A stretch of DNA of 64,000 nucleotides from Luteolibacter sp. Y139 (lineage in GTDB: Bacteria; Verrucomicrobiota; Verrucomicrobiia; Verrucomicrobiales; Akkermansiaceae), in assembly GCF_038066715.1 (NCBI RefSeq), contig NZ_JBBUKT010000005.1, positions 372,001 through 436,000 of the forward strand, written 5' to 3'. The translations under genes were made by a program, and so were the position numbers. Below the pieces are notes generated by a model that was not told where the DNA came from, did no database searches, and was given only the letters and a program-made list of their open reading frames with translations. Positions 8,878-17,621 of the stretch are shown here, one piece after another. Every line of letters starts with the position of its first letter. Positions within the stretch are counted from its first letter, which is position 1.

Positions 8878-11800
8878 ATGAAAACCCGCCTACCTGCGGC
8901 ATTGCTGTCGCTTGCCTTGTCGTCGCCGCTGTTTGCCGGTGATCCGGTTCAGCCGCCGTTGCTGGAGTTCGCCGCCGGTTTGCCGGGGAAACAGATCCGC
9001 CTGAAGTGGAACTCCGAGAGCGGGGTGCGGTATCGGATCGAGCGGTCCACGGACCTGGGCAGTGCCGGTGGTGGGGGTGGAGGCGGCGGTGCCGGTGGGT
9101 GGAAGCAGCTGGCGCTGGTGGAGGCGACGGGGACGCAGGGGGAGTGGTTGGATCCGGAGCCGACGACGACGAAGTCCTTTTACCGCATCGTGCAGCCGCA
9201 GGCGGAGGTGTTCGAGATCCCGGAGCCGGTGTTGCAGCCGCTGGGAGGTGATATTCTCATTCACGGGCAGTGCATCCTGGACGGGAGCAAGCTGGTGATT
9301 TCGGTGAACGGGGTGCCGCAGGAGGTGGCCTTGGTGGCGATGGGTGGCGGTTATTGGCGGGCGTCCATTGTCGGCGGGATGTTGCCGGGTGGAGCGGTGG
9401 TTTCGGCGATCGCGGTGCGTGATCCGTCCGGTGTGGATGTGGTGACGCTGAATATTCCGATTTCGATCACGGCGACGGGGCGTGCTTCGGATGCTCCGCC
9501 TTCGTTGCCGCCGGGGGCGCCGCTGGCGTCGTCGAATCCGATTCCGGGTGTTGGCATCGTGGTGAAGAAGGGTGGAAGCAGCACCGCACGCAGCGGCAGC
9601 GGGGAAATCGGCTGGCTGGGGGACGATGGGGATATCAGCAGCCCGAGCTTGCTCGCCGCCTTCCTCAGCAAGAAGGGCTACGATTACTACCAGGCCCAGA
9701 GTCAGTTGAACTCTGCTTCCCTGAGCAGCGGCGGCGGTGGCAATGCGAGCCCGCTTTATGATGCGCAGGGGCTGGAAGTGAGCAGCGCGCTCTATCAGGG
9801 AGGCACCCACAAGCACGCGATCAATACCAAGGGCGCGGGTGCGAATACGGGCCGGGTGGTGCCGTCATCCTGCGGCATGCCCGGGGAGGTTTCGCTGAGC
9901 CACGTCTCGCTGGAGCTGCCATGCGCGGCGGGGCCGGCGCTGTCGTGGGTGTGCACGTATCGCTCGAAGGCGCCGGTGAGCTCGGGCCTCGGGGCGGGTT
10001 GGGATTTCTCCTATAATATCTCGGTGGAGCCGGTGCCGCTGGCGGCGGGTCCGAATGCGCCGCGGGTGATCGTGCGCGATGGTGGTGGGCGTGCGGATAC
10101 GTTTTATCGGCAGGCCGATGGGACGTATCGCTGCGACGGGATGTTCCGCGAGGGCAGCTTCCGCAATGGGGTCTTCACGCTGACTTTCGCGAATGCGGGC
10201 CGCTGGATCTTCCGCGCGCTGGATGGATCGCCGGGTGCGGGGAAGATCTCCGCGATCGTGGATCGCAATCAGGTGGGGCTGACCTGCGCTTATGATTCGT
10301 CCGGGCAACTGAGCACGGTGAGCGATGCCTTTGGCCGCAGCCTGGCGGTGGAGTGGGGCGGCTCGCCCTCGCCGCACATCATCTCGGTCTCGGCGGAGGC
10401 GACGATGACGAGCTTCACTTACGCGAAGATCTCCTACGGCTACTCGCCGTCCGGACGGCTGGCCAGTGTGACCTCGCCCTACGAGCCCGGCACGCCACCT
10501 GCGGTGGGACCGGTAACCTTCGACTACAGCGAGGGGCAGGCGGATCCGAATCTGAACGGCAACCTGCTCTCCGTGCACGATGGCGCGGGCCGTTTGTTAG
10601 AGGGATTCGAATACGCGACGTCCACCAATCCGCTGGATCCGGCGTATGACACGTGTTCGGCGCATGACTGCAATCGCGAAGCCGTGGTGGCGCAAGCGCT
10701 GCGGAGGACGACCTTCGCGGTATTGCTTTCCGGCGGCTACGAGTGTTGTGAAAACGATGAGCTGGGCCGCGTAACGGTGAGCACCTTCGACAAGATGCAT
10801 CGCCTGTTGCGGGAGCGTTGCTACACGGGCTTTGCCACACCGGATGTGCCGGTGACCACGTCGAGCCTGCCGGATCCTGCGACGAGGCTGCGCCCGACCG
10901 ATCCGGCCTACTTTGAAAGGAGCTGCACCTACAATGCGGACAGCCTGTGCACGAGCATCACGTATCCCGATGGCAGCTGCCGGAAGACGGTGATGGCCCG
11001 CGATTTCAGCAAGGACTGCCCGGTCCGCGAGCGTGGCAATGCGCGGGTGGTGACGCTGGTTTCGTCCGGCGGTGAGGCGCGCACGGTGACCTGCGATCAC
11101 CTGCCGGGCTACGGTTCGCCAGAGTCGGCGCGGCCGGGGAATCCAATCGGCGGGCTGACCATCAAGGGTGGCAAGAACCCCGGCGGCAACATTGTTCCCG
11201 CCAAGCTGATCTGGAGCCCGAAGAGCAACTTCGTGAGCGACGATTGCGATGATCGGGACGAGCTGTCCGCGATGCGGTCGATCAACGGCATCAACAGCAT
11301 GCCGAGTCGGCTCTCGATGACGCCAACGACCGCGAGGCAGACGCAGGGTAGCAGCTTCGGCGAAAAGGTGGCCGTGGGTCTCCAGGCCGGCGCCGGTGCG
11401 CTGGCCCAGGGCTATGGCGTGAAATCCCCGCGCGATGCTTCTTCCGGCCTTGCGACCGGCAGGCGCCAGCACTCGCCGCTGGCGATCATCGACGACTCGG
11501 ACTGCGACGACGTGAGCTTGTATCGTAACAATGAGAACTGCCACTGGTCGTTCACCTGTCCTGATCCGTCCGATTTCGGTGCGGCGGCCTCGCATGCCAT
11601 CGGCGCTTGTGATGACTCGGATTACGTCGGTCCATGCGATGCGTCGTTTGTCACGCGCATCGTCACCGCGCACGGACAGGCCTTCAGCTACGGCTACGAT
11701 GGTAGTGGGAACCTGACCAGCGAGACGAGTCCGGTGGCCGGTGCCGCCGTGGCCTTCGCCTACAATACGCGCGGCCAGATGACCTCCTGCACGGTGAACG

Positions 11801-14800
11801 ATGATATCGACACCGACTCCTCCTTTTCCAAGGTGGTGGTGTATGATGACAGCGATGGCTTCGCGTCCTCGGTGACGACCGATCCGACCGGGCTGGCGAT
11901 CACGACGTCCTTCGACTACGATCCGCTCGGCCGGGCGATCTCGGTGACCGGGCCGCTGAATGACGTGTGGTCCTTCGGCTATGACCTCCGCGGGACGCTG
12001 GTCTCGGTGACGAGTCCGCCGTGTCCGATGCCGATCACGACGACGGCGGTGCTCGATGCGGGAGGTTGTGTTGCCCGTGTGGACACGGACCACCGCGGTG
12101 CCGATGGCAAGCCGGTGGCGGACAATCCGTTGTATTCCACCTTTTACGTCTACGATAGCCGGGGCCGTCTCTCGCGCGTGGCGGGAGAAGAGCGGCCGGT
12201 GGAGTCGCTGGGCTTGCTCGATCCGAGCTCACTTGGCTTGGAAAACTTCGCCGTCACCGACTTCACCTTCGATGCTGCCGGACAAGTCGTCCGCGTCAGC
12301 ACGCCAGCGGCTTGCCGTGGGCAGACCGTGGATCTGGCCTGTGACTACAGCTACGACGAGCGCGGGCTCCCGTATCAAATCACGGAAGGGGGCAGCGGGG
12401 CGACGACTCCGGTGGTCACCAAGACGGACTATGATTTGAGCGGTGCGCCGGTGCGCGTGGCGGCCGTGGCGAGCGGGATGATCGCGCCTCAGGTGAGCTT
12501 CACTTGGGATGGCTTCCACCGGCTCTCCTCGGTGACCGACCCGATGGGCAATGTGGCTTCGCTGAGCTACGACAACCAGGGCTTCGTGACCGAGACGGTG
12601 TATGGCGAGATGGAAGACGTGCCGGGGTCCGCGGGGAATGTGATGCTTTATCGCACTTCATCGAGGAGCGGTGGGCCGGGCTTGCGCGCCTATAACCAGA
12701 ACAACGCGCGAAGCAATCACGCCAAGGCCTACAACCAGAACAGCGCGCGGAGTAATCACGCCAAGGCAGGGGCCAGCTTTGAGCTATTCTTCGACCGGTA
12801 TGAGTCCGATGACATCTACATCGCGGAACGCTTCACGCCGGGTGCGCCGGGGCAGCCGGCCTTGGAGACGACGGTGGTGCATCGTTCGCCGGCGGGCTTG
12901 CCGCGGTCCGAGACCTGCAATGCGGATCCCGTTTGCCAGTGGGACTACGATAGCGCGGGCCGCTTGACCTCTTTCACGGATGGCGCGACCACGACCACGC
13001 TGACGCTCGACAAGAAGGGTCAGGTGCTGGTCTGCGGCCAGACCGATCATTTCCGGATTCAAGGGATGCCGGACAAGACCTTCACGATGACTTGCAGCTA
13101 TGATGCGCTGGGCCGCTGCGTCTCGGTGACCGATGGTGTCGGGAACTCGTCTTCCTCGGAGTGGGATTCGGTCGGCCGTTGTGTGTCGGTCACGCAGCCC
13201 GGCGGGCTGGTGGTCCACATGAACTATGACGGTGGCACTGCCGCCGGTCCCTTCAGCCAGCAGGTGACTGCGGATGTGGATGGCGATGGCAAGCAGGACG
13301 TGCTCTGCGCTTCGCTTTCCCGCTGTGGCGAGACGGTCTTTACCGAGGACTCCTATGGATATCGTACTTCCTTCACGCGGGATTCGCTCGGCCGGACGAG
13401 GTTGTGCCAGTGTCCGGATGGCACCCATGTGGAAGTCACCTACGATTCGCTCGGCCGTGCCTCGGACTATCACCGGAGGAACGGGCAGCTCACTCACGCG
13501 GATTTCAATCTGCGCGGCCAAGTCACTTCCGTAAGTCATAGCCAACTGCCGGCCGGGGTGCTGCCGGTGGCGCCGAAGAGCTTCGTCTACAATGGCATGG
13601 GCGATTGCATTAGCTGCACGCAGGGATCGTCGGTGGTGCAGTGCACCTACGACTCGCTCGGCAATCCGCTTTCCGAGACCAGTGGTGGCCACACGGTGAC
13701 CTGCACCTACGATCAACGCGGCCGGACCGGGATCACGTATCCGGATGGCCGGCGCTATGCGGAGTCGCGTGATGCGCTTGGCTTCCTGCAGTCGGTTTCC
13801 ACGCTGACGGCGGTGGGCGTGCCGATTTCGCCGCCGGTGGTGGTGTTCCAGTATGCGGGTGACCGGGTGTGGCGCAGCACGCAGGCGAATGGCGTGGTGA
13901 CCACCTACAACTATCGCGGTGATGGACCGCCGGGAGGTGCGGACTTGAGCTTCGATACCTGCACGGAGATCGTGGTGACCAATAGCCTGATCGCGCATGA
14001 GCTGGCGCACGTGGTGCAGCAGCGCAACGGCGCCCAGCATGTCGTCTCGCGGCAGACGCTCTTCACGGAGAGTCCGCAAGGGCCGGGCCGGATGCAGAAC
14101 TTCACGCGCGATGCGATGGGCCGGATCACCGGATGCTTCACGCGTCGTCGTGAGGCGCTTGGCGGGCCGCCGCTCCCCGAGCTGGCCGTGAGCTACACGC
14201 TTGGCAAGGAAGGCCGCCGGATTCAGGAGGTCCGCAATGGCGTGGTCGGCAACTACACGCAGGACTCGGCTTTGCCGCCCGGCGACCAGCAGATGGATCA
14301 GTACTCCAGCTGGCCCGGTGGGGGCATCGCTTGGGGTGATGACGGTAATGTCCACAGCATGGAACGCGGCAGCACCGGCACGGATTCGTATCAGTACGAT
14401 GCCGAGGGCCGTGTGACTGCGGTCACGCGTTCTTCGACTGCGGGCACGCTGACCCTGGTGGCTTACGTTTACGACGCGATAGGTCGCCGCGTTTCCAGCA
14501 CCACGGGTGGTGGGGGTGGCCTGCCGCCGGTGACGACGGAATTCGTCTATGACGGCGACGAGTGCATCCAGGAGTGGAGTGACGATGGCAGCGGCACGGG
14601 CACGACGAGCCCTGCGGTGACCTTCGCCTGCGCGGAGGGGATCAAGTATGGGATCATCACGCGGAATGGCACCATTTACTACCCGGTGCCGAATGCGGCG
14701 TTCAAGGGTCGCCACATCGGTTCCCCGATTCGTGGCGGGAATCGCGAGGCCTCTCTGGGCCGGGTTGGCTTCCGGACCTGCAGCTGCCCGCCGGGCTACT

Positions 14801-15177
14801 TCTACTCGTCCGCCCGCAACAAGGTGGAGCACTGGGGTGATCCGCATGAAAACGTGGACGGCTTCGTTTGCCCCGGGGGCGGCCGCGTCTGGCCGACGGC
14901 GGGCTATTGGAGCATGGTGACCGACTCGGCGGCTGCGGTTACCGATCGCTTCGATTGCGATGATGCCGGCACGCCGGTCTTCCTGAATGCGGCGGGCCTG
15001 CCGACCGGTGCCTCCTCGGCGACCGTGCCGATCCGCTGGTGTGCGCCGGAATGTATGTGGGAGCCCTCGATCCGGATGATCGTTTGCCCGGCTGGACTTT
15101 ATAGTCCGGATCTCGGGATGACGGTGTCGCAGGCGCAGGATCACAACTCGAGCCGGTCCAACAAATCGTCCAACTAA
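8878..15177 (+). CDS. Giant secreted YD-repeat/Rhs-like protein with non-YD inserts
   Basis: 2099 residues from the ATG at 8878, chosen because a clean signal peptide follows (MKTRLPAALLSLALSSPLFAG); a GTG at 8839 would add 13 residues before it. An Ig/FN3-like start and a Gly-rich run (residues ~63-73) precede a long series of YD repeats (SYGYDGSGNLTS, YDSRGRLSRV, YDALGRCVSVT and many more), the fold of Rhs/teneurin shells. Oddities: a ~180-residue non-YD insert around residues 740-920; a 13-residue tandem repeat at 1271-1296; HELAHVVQQRNG at 1707-1718, a zinc-metallopeptidase-type HExxH; unusually many Cys for YD repeats; a degenerate Rhs C-terminus (LYSPDLGMTVS) with no toxin domain and no immunity gene behind it. 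Probably a surface or exported shell protein; cargo and target unknown. Confidence 0.85.
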   Translation: MKTRLPAALLSLALSSPLFAGDPVQPPLLEFAAGLPGKQIRLKWNSESGVRYRIERSTDLGSAGGGGGGGGAGGWKQLALVEATGTQGEWLDPEPTTTKSFYRIVQPQAEVFEIPEPVLQPLGGDILIHGQCILDGSKLVISVNGVPQEVALVAMGGGYWRASIVGGMLPGGAVVSAIAVRDPSGVDVVTLNIPISITATGRASDAPPSLPPGAPLASSNPIPGVGIVVKKGGSSTARSGSGEIGWLGDDGDISSPSLLAAFLSKKGYDYYQAQSQLNSASLSSGGGGNASPLYDAQGLEVSSALYQGGTHKHAINTKGAGANTGRVVPSSCGMPGEVSLSHVSLELPCAAGPALSWVCTYRSKAPVSSGLGAGWDFSYNISVEPVPLAAGPNAPRVIVRDGGGRADTFYRQADGTYRCDGMFREGSFRNGVFTLTFANAGRWIFRALDGSPGAGKISAIVDRNQVGLTCAYDSSGQLSTVSDAFGRSLAVEWGGSPSPHIISVSAEATMTSFTYAKISYGYSPSGRLASVTSPYEPGTPPAVGPVTFDYSEGQADPNLNGNLLSVHDGAGRLLEGFEYATSTNPLDPAYDTCSAHDCNREAVVAQALRRTTFAVLLSGGYECCENDELGRVTVSTFDKMHRLLRERCYTGFATPDVPVTTSSLPDPATRLRPTDPAYFERSCTYNADSLCTSITYPDGSCRKTVMARDFSKDCPVRERGNARVVTLVSSGGEARTVTCDHLPGYGSPESARPGNPIGGLTIKGGKNPGGNIVPAKLIWSPKSNFVSDDCDDRDELSAMRSINGINSMPSRLSMTPTTARQTQGSSFGEKVAVGLQAGAGALAQGYGVKSPRDASSGLATGRRQHSPLAIIDDSDCDDVSLYRNNENCHWSFTCPDPSDFGAAASHAIGACDDSDYVGPCDASFVTRIVTAHGQAFSYGYDGSGNLTSETSPVAGAAVAFAYNTRGQMTSCTVNDDIDTDSSFSKVVVYDDSDGFASSVTTDPTGLAITTSFDYDPLGRAISVTGPLNDVWSFGYDLRGTLVSVTSPPCPMPITTTAVLDAGGCVARVDTDHRGADGKPVADNPLYSTFYVYDSRGRLSRVAGEERPVESLGLLDPSSLGLENFAVTDFTFDAAGQVVRVSTPAACRGQTVDLACDYSYDERGLPYQITEGGSGATTPVVTKTDYDLSGAPVRVAAVASGMIAPQVSFTWDGFHRLSSVTDPMGNVASLSYDNQGFVTETVYGEMEDVPGSAGNVMLYRTSSRSGGPGLRAYNQNNARSNHAKAYNQNSARSNHAKAGASFELFFDRYESDDIYIAERFTPGAPGQPALETTVVHRSPAGLPRSETCNADPVCQWDYDSAGRLTSFTDGATTTTLTLDKKGQVLVCGQTDHFRIQGMPDKTFTMTCSYDALGRCVSVTDGVGNSSSSEWDSVGRCVSVTQPGGLVVHMNYDGGTAAGPFSQQVTADVDGDGKQDVLCASLSRCGETVFTEDSYGYRTSFTRDSLGRTRLCQCPDGTHVEVTYDSLGRASDYHRRNGQLTHADFNLRGQVTSVSHSQLPAGVLPVAPKSFVYNGMGDCISCTQGSSVVQCTYDSLGNPLSETSGGHTVTCTYDQRGRTGITYPDGRRYAESRDALGFLQSVSTLTAVGVPISPPVVVFQYAGDRVWRSTQANGVVTTYNYRGDGPPGGADLSFDTCTEIVVTNSLIAHELAHVVQQRNGAQHVVSRQTLFTESPQGPGRMQNFTRDAMGRITGCFTRRREALGGPPLPELAVSYTLGKEGRRIQEVRNGVVGNYTQDSALPPGDQQMDQYSSWPGGGIAWGDDGNVHSMERGSTGTDSYQYDAEGRVTAVTRSSTAGTLTLVAYVYDAIGRRVSSTTGGGGGLPPVTTEFVYDGDECIQEWSDDGSGTGTTSPAVTFACAEGIKYGIITRNGTIYYPVPNAAFKGRHIGSPIRGGNREASLGRVGFRTCSCPPGYFYSSARNKVEHWGDPHENVDGFVCPGGGRVWPTAGYWSMVTDSAAAVTDRFDCDDAGTPVFLNAAGLPTGASSATVPIRWCAPECMWEPSIRMIVCPAGLYSPDLGMTVSQAQDHNSSRSNKSSN
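12688..12765 (+). repeat. Two-unit 39-bp tandem repeat inside the Rhs-like gene
   Basis: Two adjacent 39-bp units encode AYNQNNARSNHAK and AYNQNSARSNHAK. They differ at a few positions, mostly synonymous, so the duplication is not brand new. The Asn/Ser/Arg/Lys-rich composition is unlike the YD repeats around it and resembles the extreme C-terminus (DHNSSRSNKSSN). Confidence 0.85.
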
Positions 15178-15267
15178 CGTGGGAACCGGCGGTGGGGTGG
15201 GGAACGCTTCCTAGCGCTTCCTAGCAAAAGGCTTGCCAGCCCCGCCCCCGCCGCCTACCTCCCGCGC

Positions 15268-15699
15268 ATGGCCCTCGAGACCACCCTCATTCTGTTCAAG
15301 CCCGACGCCGTGTCCAAAGGCCTCGTCGGCACCGTGCTCGCCCGCTTTGAAAAGGCAGGCTTCACCATCCGCGGCATCAAGAAGCTGTTCCTGACCGACG
15401 AACTGCTGGCGGACCACTACTCGCACATCGCGGACAAGCCGTTCTTCCCGTCCGTGCGCGAGTTCATGCAGGAGACCCCGGTGATCGCGCTGGCGCTGGA
15501 AGGCGACGATGTGATCGCGAAGGTCCGCGACTTGCTCGGCCCGACTGATTCGAAGGCTGCCGCTCCGGGAACGATCCGCGGTGACTTCGGCGACAAGGAA
15601 GGCGATGCGAAGATGCGGAATGTCTGCCATGCTTCGGATTCGACGGAAGCGGCTGCCGCGGAGATCAAGCGGTTCTTCAAGGACGGCGAGGTGTTCTGA
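15268..15699 (+). CDS. ndk: Nucleoside diphosphate kinase
   Basis: 143 residues, normal length. It transfers the gamma-phosphate from ATP to nucleoside diphosphates through a phosphohistidine. The N-terminal TLILFKPDAV and the active-site region RNVCHASDS with His121 are clear; the usual HGSDS reads HASDS here. IRGDFG is also conserved. Cytosolic. The gene stands alone, followed at once by a strong hairpin terminator shared with the convergent methyltransferase gene. Confidence 0.96.
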   Translation: MALETTLILFKPDAVSKGLVGTVLARFEKAGFTIRGIKKLFLTDELLADHYSHIADKPFFPSVREFMQETPVIALALEGDDVIAKVRDLLGPTDSKAAAPGTIRGDFGDKEGDAKMRNVCHASDSTEAAAAEIKRFFKDGEVF

Positions 15700-15722
15700 G
15701 ACCGGCCCGATTTTATCTTTTC

Positions 15723-15758
15723 AAAGCCCGGTCGCCGATGAGGTGGGCCGGGCTTTTT
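15723..15758 (+). terminator. Intrinsic terminator after ndk
   Basis: AAAGCCCGG (15723-15731) pairs with CCGGGCTTT (15748-15756) around a ~16-nt loop, followed by a T-run. The A-rich 5' side means it could also serve the convergent gene whose stop codon lies at 15758-15760. Confidence 0.85.
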
Positions 15759-16354
15759 CATTGAGGGGTGTCGACGTTCGGTCGACGCGGCGTGGACAGA
15801 ATGTCCATGCTCCTTACGAGCACCAGGAACGGAGCGGGCCTCAAGGTGTCCTCGCGGCGGAAGATCTCGGCGTGGTGGTTTTCAGCCCAAGCAACCACTG
15901 CGGCGCTTTCCTTGTCTCCGCCGTCGTGGCCGGGGTAGCAGACGATGGTGAGGATGCCGCCGGGTTTCAGGACGATGAGGGATGCGTCCAGTGCTTGGAG
16001 GGTTTCTTCTGTTTGGGTGATGATCGCGTGATCGGCGCCGGGGAGGTAGCCGAGGTTGAACATCACGGCGGATGCGGTGGCGGGTTTTGCGTGGTCCGAG
16101 AGGGTGGCGTGGGAGCCGTGGACGAGCGTGACGCGATCTAACAGATTTGCGGAGGCGAGGCGTTCGCGGGTGGAGGTGATGGCCTGCTCCTGGACATCGA
16201 AGGCGATGACGGTGCCGGTTTCGCCGACGAGCTTGGCGAGGAAGAGGGTGTCGTGGCCGTTGCCGGCGGTGGCGTCGATGGCGAGGTCGCACTGGCGCAG
16301 GACCGCCGTGATTTCGCGGTGGGCGCGGGCGGTGGGGCGTTCGGGGGCGGTCAT
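15758..16354 (-). CDS. YtqB/MnmM-like SAM-dependent methyltransferase
   Basis: 198 residues, a Rossmann methyltransferase. SAM motif AIDATAGNGHDTLFLA (residues ~26-41), acidic residue region VIAFDVQEQAI, and the family hallmarks MFNLGYLPGADH and TIVCYPGHDGGDKES. In Bacillus and Staphylococcus the YtqB/MnmM family methylates nm5U34 in tRNA; assignment here is by family. The last ~17 residues (SMDILSTPRRPNVDTPQ) are encoded by a copy of the 53-bp palindromic repeat, so the natural C-terminus has probably been replaced or extended. Confidence 0.82.
   Translation of the reverse strand: MTAPERPTARAHREITAVLRQCDLAIDATAGNGHDTLFLAKLVGETGTVIAFDVQEQAITSTRERLASANLLDRVTLVHGSHATLSDHAKPATASAVMFNLGYLPGADHAIITQTEETLQALDASLIVLKPGGILTIVCYPGHDGGDKESAAVVAWAENHHAEIFRREDTLRPAPFLVLVRSMDILSTPRRPNVDTPQ
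15763..15815 (-). repeat. 53-bp double-palindrome repeat, copy 1 (within coding sequence)
   Basis: Read leftward: AAGGAGCATGGAC, 5-nt loop, GTCCACGCCG, then CGTCGAC, 5-nt loop, GTCGACACCCCT. Two adjacent hairpins with inverted ends, like the copies at 22647, 56873 and 58689. This copy lies inside the end of the methyltransferase gene and is read through in frame. Confidence 0.85.
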
Positions 16355-16447
16355 GGGCGTGGCGGGGTGAAGGCCCGGGAGATTGGGAAAGTTAGACCGG
16401 CGTGATGATGATTTTCGATCATTGATGGAAGCACGGGGCTGCTCCCG

Positions 16448-16541
16448 TCTCGCTGCCCTTCAGGCCGCCGGGGCTGGCGCAATGGGGACCCCGGGCGATG
16501 CCCGGGGCTGAGGGATTTCGCACCGTTGGCGCTTAAAGGCA
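16448..16541 (-). repeat. ~90-bp hairpin repeat, copy R5
   Basis: Shares the layout cccttcaggccgcc .. ccccgggc-n4-gcccgggg .. ctgaggg .. ccgttggc with the copies at 32291, 32930, 39921 and 40101, in the same orientation as 32930. It lies just downstream of the leftward psd gene. The T-tract seen in R1 and R2 is lost here (gacccc instead of aaaacccc). Nothing else is recognisable in the 16355-16639 gap. Confidence 0.75.
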
Positions 16542-16639
16542 GGGCTTGAGCACCATTGACGCTTTAGAAATGAGGGTGAGACATGCCGGGAGGGCGAGAC
16601 CAGCGACGAGGGTGAGACCGGCCATGAGGAGAGGTGATC

Positions 16640-17545
16640 TCAGTTCCCCATTGCGGTTCCGACCTTGGCGTAGAGTTCGGTCTGCTTGGATGACCATTCG
16701 ACGAGGTCGTCGGCGAGCTTGATGGCGCCGGGTTCGAAGATGGTGATGGTGGAGGAGCCGCCGAAGGCGAAGTAGCCTTTTTCGTCGCCTTTCTTCACGG
16801 GCTTGCCGGGGGTGAAGGTCTGGAGGATGGAGCCGACGCAGGTGGCGCCGATTTCTAACAGGAGGACGGTGCCGAGGTCTTCGGTCTCGAGCTTGGTGAT
16901 CGTGCGCTTGTTTTCCCACAGGTATGAGAGGCGCTGTCTGAGGGCGATGGGGGAGACGGAGAAGAGGGGTCCATTGATGACCCGGGTGGTGCCGGGGGTG
17001 CCGGTGGCGGGGAAGTGGAAGCGGTGGTAGTCGACCGGGCAGAGGCGGGAGAGGACGAGGGAGCCATCGGCGTATTTCGAGGCGAGTGCGTCATCGCCGA
17101 GGAGTTTTCCGAGGTCGAATTTCTGGCCCTTCACGAAGACGCCGTCGATCTGGCTGGCTGTTTGAAACCCGAGGTGGCGGCCATCGGCGGGGAAGACGGC
17201 CCGGGTGTCGGCGATGGGGCGGGCCGAGGGCTTCAGCTTGCGGTAGAAGAACTCATTGAAGGTGCGGTAGCTGTCCGGGGAATCGGCGAATTCCGAGGGA
17301 TCGAGGCCGTATTTCTCGATGAAGGGGGCGACTTTCGCCCGGGTGGCGGGATCGTCCATGCGCTTGCCGTACCAGCGGGAAAAGCCGGCCTTTTTCACCA
17401 TCAGGTGGAGGGGCATGTAGCCGAGCGGATTGGCGTAGGAGAACTTCAGGAAGCCCTCGCCGTAGACCTGCTCGGTCTCCATCTGGCCGGTGTGGCGGTT
17501 GAAATAGCGGATAGCGCTCACGTCCCGCGACCGTAGGGGCGGCAT
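16640..17545 (-). CDS. psd: Phosphatidylserine decarboxylase proenzyme
   Basis: 301 residues from the ATG at 17545 (MPPLRSRDVSAIRYFNRHTG). It makes phosphatidylethanolamine at the membrane using a pyruvoyl group formed by self-cleavage. The segment YRTFNEFFYRKLKPSARPI, the acid/base region CPVDYHRFHFPATG, and the C-terminal cleavage motif GYFAFGGSSTITIFEPG (GGSS in place of LGST/GGST) are typical of the family branch with FGGS motifs. A longer in-frame extension upstream was rejected because it would run into the divergent lipoprotein gene and is not conserved in character. Divergent from the cytochrome biogenesis operon. Confidence 0.92.
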   Translation of the reverse strand: MPPLRSRDVSAIRYFNRHTGQMETEQVYGEGFLKFSYANPLGYMPLHLMVKKAGFSRWYGKRMDDPATRAKVAPFIEKYGLDPSEFADSPDSYRTFNEFFYRKLKPSARPIADTRAVFPADGRHLGFQTASQIDGVFVKGQKFDLGKLLGDDALASKYADGSLVLSRLCPVDYHRFHFPATGTPGTTRVINGPLFSVSPIALRQRLSYLWENKRTITKLETEDLGTVLLLEIGATCVGSILQTFTPGKPVKKGDEKGYFAFGGSSTITIFEPGAIKLADDLVEWSSKQTELYAKVGTAMGN

Positions 17546-17621
17546 GCCAATCACGGGAAGCGGAAAGAGGATGGCCGGAATGCCCTTGCGCGTCGCGGGG
17601 GAGGCGGTTATCGGCGGCGCG

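Noticed and set aside
14820-14880. Von Willebrand D-type motif (HWGDPHENVDG) in the Rhs-like protein
   Set aside because: Only the short GDPH..DG word matches. The Cys pattern and length of a real D domain are absent, so chance is likelier.
12784-15144. Very long open frame on the minus strand opposite the Rhs-like gene (and another at 10597-12093)
   Set aside because: The plus-strand frame has a signal peptide and clear YD repeats. The minus frames are Arg/His-rich with no domain, as expected from the antisense of G+C-rich coding sequence.
15178-15267. Immunity gene or orphan toxin module behind the Rhs-like gene
   Set aside because: Only ~90 bp separate it from ndk and no frame of useful length is present.
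17544-17621. Upstream start of the lipoprotein gene at 17544
   Set aside because: It would overlap the psd start on the other strand and bury the lipoprotein signal 26 residues inside the protein.
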